A stretch of DNA of 64,000 nucleotides from Hyphodiscus hymeniophilus (taxonomy: Eukaryota; Ascomycota; Leotiomycetes; Helotiales; Hyphodiscaceae), in assembly GCA_016508695.1 (NCBI GenBank), contig VNKQ01000005.1, positions 496,001 to 560,000 of the forward strand, given 5' to 3'. Positions 58,067 through 64,000 of the stretch are shown here, one piece after another (position 1 is the stretch's first letter; each line of letters begins with the position of its first letter). The notes beneath the pieces were generated by a model that was not told where the DNA came from, ran no database searches, and was given only the letters and a program-made list of their open reading frames with translations. Both the position numbers and the translations under genes were made by a program.

Positions 58067-60076
58067 ATGTTTTATCACCAGTCACATGGTTCTTCAACCC
58101 TGCCTCGTGGCTTCCGCTATCACCACGAGGAAGGAGATCGGCCAAAGACCCCAGAAGCTTTGACTACATATGAGCCGGAGCAACCATCGCCTCCACGACC
58201 TGCCAGACTGAAAGTGCGCCGACGAAATGCATCGAGCTTCCAAGCTCCCACCGATCAGTTTCTAGCGTCAGTTGCTGCAGCCGATGTCCCAATCCCCACA
58301 ATCGAACTCCCAATCGATGCGCTTACAACGGAGGATCTAGAGATGCTGGATAGAGAGTCAATCTTCAATCCAGATTCTGCCCTTCTAGCTCCCCAAACCC
58401 AAGACCATCGACCCTTCTCACCGCCAAAGACACCAATGCCTAACTTCACATTTGAGGAGACCTCCCAGCGCCCAGATTGGTCCATGGGCACATCATCTCC
58501 CGACGACTATTTCAAGAGATCCATGTCATCTCTCTCCAACGCCTCCGATTGCTCCGATGACTCATTTTACAGTGGAAGCAGAGTCTCTAGACCTTCAGAC
58601 GATGGAAGTTGCACCAGTCCGGAATCTGAAGCTGAAGACCCATTCACTTTCCCGTCCATATCGAAGGGCAAAGGAAAGGCAATCTACCCGGATCGATCAA
58701 TTGAGGAGGTCATGATTTTGAACAAGAAAATCCGTAGCAAGACTCGAAAGGATGCGCCATGGACCAAGGCCATGAGTAACCACCTCTGGTCAACCTATAT
58801 GTTGTACGTTCAGGATCCTACAGTCACACCCTTCCGAATCGGAGCCAGCGCTATGCCCCCTCAAGGTGTTATTCACAGAGTTGCGCGAGAGACGAAGAGA
58901 AGCTGGAAGGGTCCGAAAGTGGCACCTCCTGAGATCAGACGTCCAACCAGACTTAGTTCATCACGTGGCAACTCCGTCGAAAAGAGTGGCAGTCTTACAC
59001 CAACTGGAGAGGCTCCCAAAGTCTATACGCAATGGCCTCACACGAGCGGCGCAACTCGCAATCATTTACGTGATCTTTGTAAGAGCAAGAACAGCATCGC
59101 TGTCCAGAGCTTCCACCATCTGCAGTCCCGCAGCCCCACCCCATTTACGAAGTCTCATCGACAAGTTCGGTCCGAAGAGCCTGGCCGTCACTCTGCATTC
59201 AGTACCAAGGATATTGTATTATCTCTCACTACAAGTACTGCTGAGAGTATGCAACCCGACGGGCCTCTGGCACAACTCGCTGCTGAGGAGCCCATTGCCA
59301 CTGCGACTCCAGCATTTCCCCTGTTAGAAGAGTTCAAACCCCTCAACTTTGGCGAACCTCAGGGTATCAATGAAGCTCAACGCAATCGAAGACTAGGGTC
59401 ACCATTCCTTGCTCGCACATATGGCCCAAGCACCTCGAATAATTTCAACCTCGGTCGCCCATCTCCTCCACGAACCCAATCAGATACTACGCAGCCATTC
59501 CTCCGATCTCCCCTGAAATTCGAACCTCGCTCTCTCAACGCAACTATGAAACGCCGTGCTCAGCATGATCTCGAGGAGGAACTCAGTCCAAATGGTGCCG
59601 TCCTCAGACCCAGTATCTTGAACGAGCAGCTCTTCGGAACCGCTTTTCAGTGCAATCAACGCCGTGTCCGAAGCAGGGGCTTCAGTCTTGGCGATGAAGC
59701 TTTGGCAAATCACGTTCCTGGTCTCTTCCAACGTCCAGCTCTATCCACTCCATCGGAAGTTCTTGCAGATCCCATTGCCGGTCCTTCAAAGACCTCACCC
59801 ACATTGCTTCCTGCTGCCAGCTTTGATCCTCCTCGCCTAGGCTCTCCCTTCTCCGAATCCGGCCCAAGTCAGACCTTTCCACGACGCCTCTTCCAAGATG
59901 GCTCGGCCACCATTCGTCGGTCTGCCTTCGCAACTATGCATCAGACTCGTCGTTCTATCGAGTCATTCGATTTCGGAGAGGGACCATCTCTCCAATCACG
60001 ACTTCAAAATCTCGACCAGAAATTATCGGAGATTCGTGAGCGAGGAGGCGCAGCTCGAAGACAGAACGTCGAATAG
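58067..60076 (+). CDS. Conserved fungal protein of unknown function, 669 aa
   Basis: A single exon. The start is the ATG in ACAACGATG; the frame is open 400 nt upstream but that part is leader-like and has no ATG. The protein is mostly disordered and rich in Ser, Pro and Arg. One ordered block stands out at about residues 210-290: VMILNKKIRSKTRKDAPWTK, then NHLWSTYMLYVQDPTVTPF and PPQGVIHRVARETKRSWKG. It reads like a small helical DNA- or protein-binding domain that I believe is conserved in filamentous fungi, but I cannot name it. Short SPPRT and SRSP-type motifs could be kinase sites. The C-terminus ends in a helix (SRLQNLDQKLSEIRERGG). A regulatory nuclear role is only a guess. Confidence 0.75.
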   Translation: MFYHQSHGSSTLPRGFRYHHEEGDRPKTPEALTTYEPEQPSPPRPARLKVRRRNASSFQAPTDQFLASVAAADVPIPTIELPIDALTTEDLEMLDRESIFNPDSALLAPQTQDHRPFSPPKTPMPNFTFEETSQRPDWSMGTSSPDDYFKRSMSSLSNASDCSDDSFYSGSRVSRPSDDGSCTSPESEAEDPFTFPSISKGKGKAIYPDRSIEEVMILNKKIRSKTRKDAPWTKAMSNHLWSTYMLYVQDPTVTPFRIGASAMPPQGVIHRVARETKRSWKGPKVAPPEIRRPTRLSSSRGNSVEKSGSLTPTGEAPKVYTQWPHTSGATRNHLRDLCKSKNSIAVQSFHHLQSRSPTPFTKSHRQVRSEEPGRHSAFSTKDIVLSLTTSTAESMQPDGPLAQLAAEEPIATATPAFPLLEEFKPLNFGEPQGINEAQRNRRLGSPFLARTYGPSTSNNFNLGRPSPPRTQSDTTQPFLRSPLKFEPRSLNATMKRRAQHDLEEELSPNGAVLRPSILNEQLFGTAFQCNQRRVRSRGFSLGDEALANHVPGLFQRPALSTPSEVLADPIAGPSKTSPTLLPAASFDPPRLGSPFSESGPSQTFPRRLFQDGSATIRRSAFATMHQTRRSIESFDFGEGPSLQSRLQNLDQKLSEIRERGGAARRQNVE

Positions 60077-61354
60077 GAGACGAAGCACAATGCAACAGGA
60101 GCGGACCGCCTTATGACCAAATCTTGTTGGGACATTTTCTTTCAATTCTGGCGCATTTACATTTTGCGTATTTTGTTGCATTTCTGCATTGCATCTTCTG
60201 CATTGCTTGCACTCTGTTTTCATGCATGACACGACATTAACGAATTGGGAGGGAAGGACTGGACTGGCGTTTGAACCTTCTTCATCATGTTTGCCAAGGG
60301 CCTTGCCGCGGGGCTGGTACATACTCTTCACCGGCAAATTTGCTTTCATTGCATTCTGCATTCTGCATTACAACGGCATCTTACAGCTCTGTACTCGCAC
60401 CTTTTTAATTACTTCTTCTTTTCTTTGGCTGGACTTGGGATTGGATTCGAGGGTTATGGAAAGGGCGTTGCAAAAGTGCATTGACGCTTGTAACGATTGA
60501 TGATGTGATGGAATGTGTGCGATGAGTTGGCTATGACATGATGATATGATGACTGAGAGGAGGCGTACATATACTGCCTACTTGGCAGCTTGATTTTTGA
60601 GGATGTGACTCGAAGGCGAACCTGGAGAAGTGTGTAGATAGTGGTGTATTCGAATAGAGGAATACGAGGATGATCTGGACGCCGTTCCTCTTTGAACGCC
60701 ACTCTTGTACTCGTGAGTCTCGCAAGGCTGGCAAGTGCACGCCTCGTTCGCGCATAGCGGGCAGCAGTCTGATGTGAAGCCTTACCGTAAGCACGCTATT
60801 ACTGAACGCTTTTGTCTTTCCTATCTTACCGCTTATTTGCAATACCTCATGATGTTTCCGAACGCCTTCCCAACCCTTATTTCCTGCTTGAGAGCGAGTA
60901 GCTCTGGGATTCTCGTGCTTCGGATTCTCTAGACGAGGTCTTGTGCTCGTCGAGGAATTGTATTTGTACCTGTACTTGTACTTGTACTTGTCGTGATCCC
61001 GTCGCTTTCTGGGTGAAAACTGGGGGGAAAGGTAAGCCTCTCTGCAGAGCTGCAGAGAGGCCTGAGGTGGTTGGTTGTTGGGCTAGGCGTAGATGTTTTG
61101 AGTTGGCTCGTTGTGAAAAGATTCGGTGTTGGATCACGAACAATAGTATGTTGTCGTGCGAGAATCGCATCCGGTGGTCATATTATCTTACACATACTGG
61201 CGTCTGAGTCTGGAGGCGATCTGGATCACGACTGCGGAAATTGAGGAGGGACTTTCACTCAGCAATTCGGATTGCCTACTCGGTTTGCACCCATCCTTCC
61301 AATGTCGTCTGTCTCAGAACACACTCTCCCTATTCGCGGACACAAACCTCACCC
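60077..61354. other. Intergenic, converging genes; no gene seen
   Basis: 1.28 kb. The first part is the T-rich 3' region of the 58067 gene. A (TACTTG)n hexamer repeat is at about 60,963-60,991 and a small CTCTGCAGAGCTGCAGAGAG palindrome at 61,037-61,056. Neither indicates a gene. Confidence 0.55.
61037..61056. other. 20-bp inverted repeat (hairpin-forming palindrome)
   Basis: CTCTGCAGAGCTGCAGAGAG is a near-perfect palindrome in the spacer between two converging genes. It may be a chance hairpin or a 3'-end structure. Confidence 0.5.
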
Positions 61355-62639
61355 CTAGCCCAACGCCAAAGCCCGACTCTCCCCTCCCGACCTCGTCGTC
61401 ACCGCCCTCCTCGGCCCCGGAATCAAGCTCCTCCCATCCTCCCTCTCCCAAACCCAGACGCGATAGCCCGTTTGCTCCTCATCGTCGTCGTACCAATCGC
61501 ACTCGTGCCTGGCCTGGTTCTTCCAGGCTCCGTCGGCGCCGGTGACCTCGATCTGGCTGGCGCGCGGCGTCATCTCGACGTCCAGCGGGATGCGGACGGT
61601 GACCTTCTTGACGCCGACGCGGCTCGCGCCCATGAAGTACTCGATGCCGCCGGCGAAGCCGGACAGGCTAAAGGCGCCCTGCATGTCGACGGCGTGGCCG
61701 AAGACGTAGGTTAGGGATTCGAGGTTGTTGTGTAGCTGTACTTTGTTGGCGCGTAGGTGGTAGAAGTACTTCTCGGCGTCGGTCAGGGTGGGGGACGTAT
61801 CTGGGGGGTGGGGTTAGTGAATGCCTCTTCGTGAGATACCAGATGGTAGTATGAACACTGGCCGAGGAACATGTGCCACAACTGGTAAGATAAGAGTGGC
61901 ACTCAGTATCTACGAGAACCCGAAAAACCAGAACCAGGTCTGAAAAGGAAAACGCGACGAACCTTCATGGACGATCTTCAGATGGCGCAACTTCAGGATC
62001 TGCACCATCCGCATGCGCTTGAAGGCCTCGGCGCTTGCGCCGCCCGTGACGCGGAGGTTGATGGCGCGGTAGATCTCCAGCGCCTCGCCGAACAGCGTCT
62101 TGTCGGGCGCCAGGGCCAGGAGGAGGCTGGGGAGGAGCCTGTCCGAGTGCGGCAGGGCGAGGGCGCTGTTGTGGGGGTAGATGAGCACGCGGATCTCGGG
62201 GGGGAGTTCTGTTGATGGTTAGTATGGTGGGGGGATTGAGGTTGAGGGGATCGAGAGATGTCTTGAGTTGGGTTTACAAAGTTTCTTCTCAACAACAACA
62301 ACAAACAGCAACAGCAGCAACAACGACGAGGTAAGGAGAGGAAAGCAGATACACACCCTTGAAGCGCGGGAATCTGGTAGCGGGACACTTCTTCTTCTCC
62401 TTCTTCATTTTCTGGAAGAGCTTACGCGTCGACCTGCGTACCAACGAGAGAAGGCTCTTGAGTAACTTCGCCATTTCAAGGAAAGTGAGGAGAAAGAGCG
62501 CGACGCGACCGATTCTCTCAGCACTGGTGAATGAGCAGCAGGTTTCAACAAAGATGAAGAAGACGGCGAGGTAAGACGCGAAGAGAGGGGAAGTGAGCAG
62601 CTGTTGAATGGAAGTTAGAACTTTGAGGAGAATCTCCAT
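61355..62639 (-). CDS. Hypothetical protein, three exons, N-terminal membrane segments
   Basis: Not recognised with certainty. Exons on the minus strand: 62357-62639, 61963-62208 and 61355-61800, giving 324 aa; phases agree at both junctions. The N-terminus has two hydrophobic stretches (LLTSPLFASYLAVFFIFVE and RIGRVALFLLTFLEMAKLL), then a very basic KKMKKEKKK-like region. The exon 1-2 junction forms FPRFKELPPEIRVLIY, which resembles the start of the F-box-like/2EXR-type domains common in fungi (FxxLPxEIRxxI). The rest would then be the usual variable body of that family. A membrane segment before such a domain is unusual, so the start may lie nearer to it. The last two exons are clearly GC-richer than the neighbours. 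Intron 1 contains a CAA/CAG simple repeat. Confidence 0.65.
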
Positions 62640-62740
62640 GTTGTGGTCTGATCTGAGGTGGAGGATATTGAGGAGGAAGAGGAAGAGGACGAGAGGTCTG
62701 TCGTTTTGTGAGATTTGAGATTTGAAATTTGAAATTTGGA

Positions 62741-62995
62741 AAGAAAGGTCTGGCGTCTAGTCGTGCCGATATATTCTGTACCTTCGCGATTCTTCGTGGC
62801 CTCGCGAGTTGTTGCCCTAGAATGATAGTGAGGAACCCTAAGTTCCCTAACCCTAAGGTTCCATCGGTTGCGGAAGTTTGAAAGGAAAGTGTTGGCGTCT
62901 CAGTCGTGCCGATATACTTTATATCTTAGCGATTCTTCACAGCCTCATGAGCTGAAGTGAGCGTTTCACTTTGCTCTACAATGATAGTGAGTAGA
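62741..62995. repeat. Diverged direct repeat of about 105 bp
   Basis: GGCGTCTAGTCGTGCCGATATA at 62751 and TGGCGTCTCAGTCGTGCCGATATA at 62894 begin two copies. Both continue with GCGATTCTTC, then AGCCTC/GGCCTC and finally AATGATAGTGAG. Several differences are C/T changes, which could be mild RIP. Confidence 0.75.
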
Positions 62996-63190
62996 GAGAG
63001 ATACAGTGGATACTTATGAGTGAGGTTGGCGGGTGATGGTACTATTATTGTGTCTCTTAGGTGAGGTAATTGATTAGACTTATAATAGCTATGGAATATG
63101 CTTGAGAAGACTAGAAGCTGGTTTCGGGGCAGTCGTTCAAGGCTTCTCAAGGATTAGTATCTGGTGAGTACTGTAAAACTGCTTGTACGT

Positions 63191-63322
63191 ACACTCTTAT
63201 TGTCATTCAAGCTAGTTGGATTTAATCCTATGGAACTACAGTGAACACTTTATACAACACCTTGTATTTACACTCTTATTGTCAATCAAGCTAGTTAAGT
63301 CAAAGTACATGGGACTACAGTT
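63191..63322. repeat. Diverged direct repeat of about 50 bp
   Basis: CACTCTTATTGTCATTCAAGC at 63193 and CACTCTTATTGTCAATCAAGC at 63271 are followed in both copies by TAGTT and a GGAACTACAG/GGGACTACAG segment. Origin unknown. Confidence 0.7.
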
Positions 63323-64000
63323 ACATATCTGCTCAGCTTACTGATCGAGAAGGACACTTTTCCATTGGGATCCATATACCTGCTGCTTCTTTATACAGCC
63401 ACCAACATATTCCAGTGTGACTCAAAAGTACTGCCTGTTTTGAATCATGCCATTATGAAACTATATGGCCTACTTGACCTGCTACGTTTGTATTTTATAC
63501 TGCTACCGCCGTTCTCACTCAAGAAGAACGACTAGTCATTTGACCAAGCTCTGTCACTTGTAACAGCTACCGACGATGTTCCGTCCTTTCTTTGCTAGAC
63601 ATATACATTGTATGCAATGTTGTCCTTGTCATGTCTACATTTTAAGAGGCTCGGTTCCTCATCCAGTCATTCTTGGCTTCATTGGGGGTAGGCATCAGGA
63701 GTTTTGATTACTATCTTGTTAACCCTACCAGTACTCAAGGAGCAAGTGTCGTATTGTATTAAAGGGTACTATAGACACTTAATGTCTTACGAAGGAGATT
63801 CTTGTACGCGCGGAAAGAGAGAGGGTTTGGTCAGAGTCCGTACTCAGGCCAATTGTATTTTCCTCTAGTAAAATCGTTCCTCGAGTATTCCTTGTCAGAT
63901 TAAGGCAGAATAGCAAAGGATGAATAGAACAAGAAGTAAGATACTTAATAGGTTTCAAAAAAGGAGGCAATCTTTTGTTCGGAAACATTCGGATGACTTT

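Larger units (their letters stand above)
62640..64000. other. Right-edge stretch, no gene; short direct repeats
   Basis: 1.36 kb with no supported gene. It contains two pairs of diverged direct repeats (62741-62845 with 62886-62995, and 63191-63242 with 63273-63322) and three CCCTAA words near 62,835-62,860. It may be a decayed element. Confidence 0.5.

Noticed and set aside
62833..62860. CCCTAA words as an interstitial telomere repeat
   Set aside because: Only three copies, not in strict tandem, with other bases between them.
1..64000. CRISPR array, bacterial operon or secondary-metabolite cluster
   Set aside because: No spaced palindromic repeats, no prokaryotic gene layout and no polyketide, peptide-synthetase or terpene enzyme in the window.
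1..64000. tRNA or rRNA genes
   Set aside because: I scanned for B-box-like GGTTCGAATCC words and rRNA segments and found none convincing; a covariance-model search would be needed to exclude them.

Overview
The window is nuclear DNA of a filamentous ascomycete (Pezizomycotina; a Leotiomycete is possible, but the sequence alone cannot prove this). The reasons are many short introns of about 40-70 nt with fungal splice sites, single-gene units on both strands, recognisable fungal orthologues, and one 15.4-kb AT-rich block of transposon remains with the one-sided loss of CpA/TpG expected of repeat-induced point mutation (RIP).

Left arm, 1-31,151. After a 1.2-1.7 kb imperfect tandem array come a small coiled-coil protein and a U6 snRNA gene on the minus strand. 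Next are the purine enzyme ADE2 (AIR carboxylase), the mRNA 3'-end factor CSTF2/Rna15, and prohibitin-2. A divergent pair follows: a Dal5-type MFS transporter and a GH105 unsaturated glycuronyl hydrolase. Then come an unknown three-exon membrane protein, an AAAP amino-acid transporter, a NEDD8/Rub1 gene with a 94-residue N-terminal extension, elongin A, THO subunit 7 and tubulin cofactor A. The arm ends with an intron-rich FMN-dependent hydroxy-acid dehydrogenase, a convergent ketopantoate-reductase-like gene, and a single-pass Ser/Thr-rich membrane protein.

Middle, 31,152-46,581. This is one nested insertion. A LINE of about 6.2 kb (Tad1-like, minus strand, RT and endonuclease still traceable) landed inside the coding sequence of a second single-pass Ser/Thr-rich membrane protein and made a 12-bp target duplication (31,140-31,151 and 46,582-46,593). 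The LINE was then hit by an 8.3-kb Ty1/Copia element (266-bp LTRs, 5-bp duplication) and by two 444-bp hAT-like MITEs in opposite orientation, each with its own 8-bp duplication. Everything is RIP-degenerate and no transposon ORF is intact. The host gene halves lie on either side, still in the same frame.

Right arm, 46,594-64,000. It holds the 5' half of the broken gene, a CorA/ALR-type Mg2+ transporter, a type II membrane protein of the O-fucosyltransferase type, and a long 3.4-kb intergenic region with several short tandem repeats. Beyond that are a conserved fungal protein of 669 aa with a long pyrimidine-rich leader and a GC-richer three-exon hypothetical protein. The last 1.4 kb holds only short diverged direct repeats.

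Most genes are housekeeping and unrelated to each other. The only functional groupings suggested are GH105 with its divergent transporter (pectin or other glycuronan use) and the convergent FMN-dehydrogenase/ketopantoate-reductase pair. Exon junctions were placed by eye from splice consensus, frame and family alignment from memory; no search was run.
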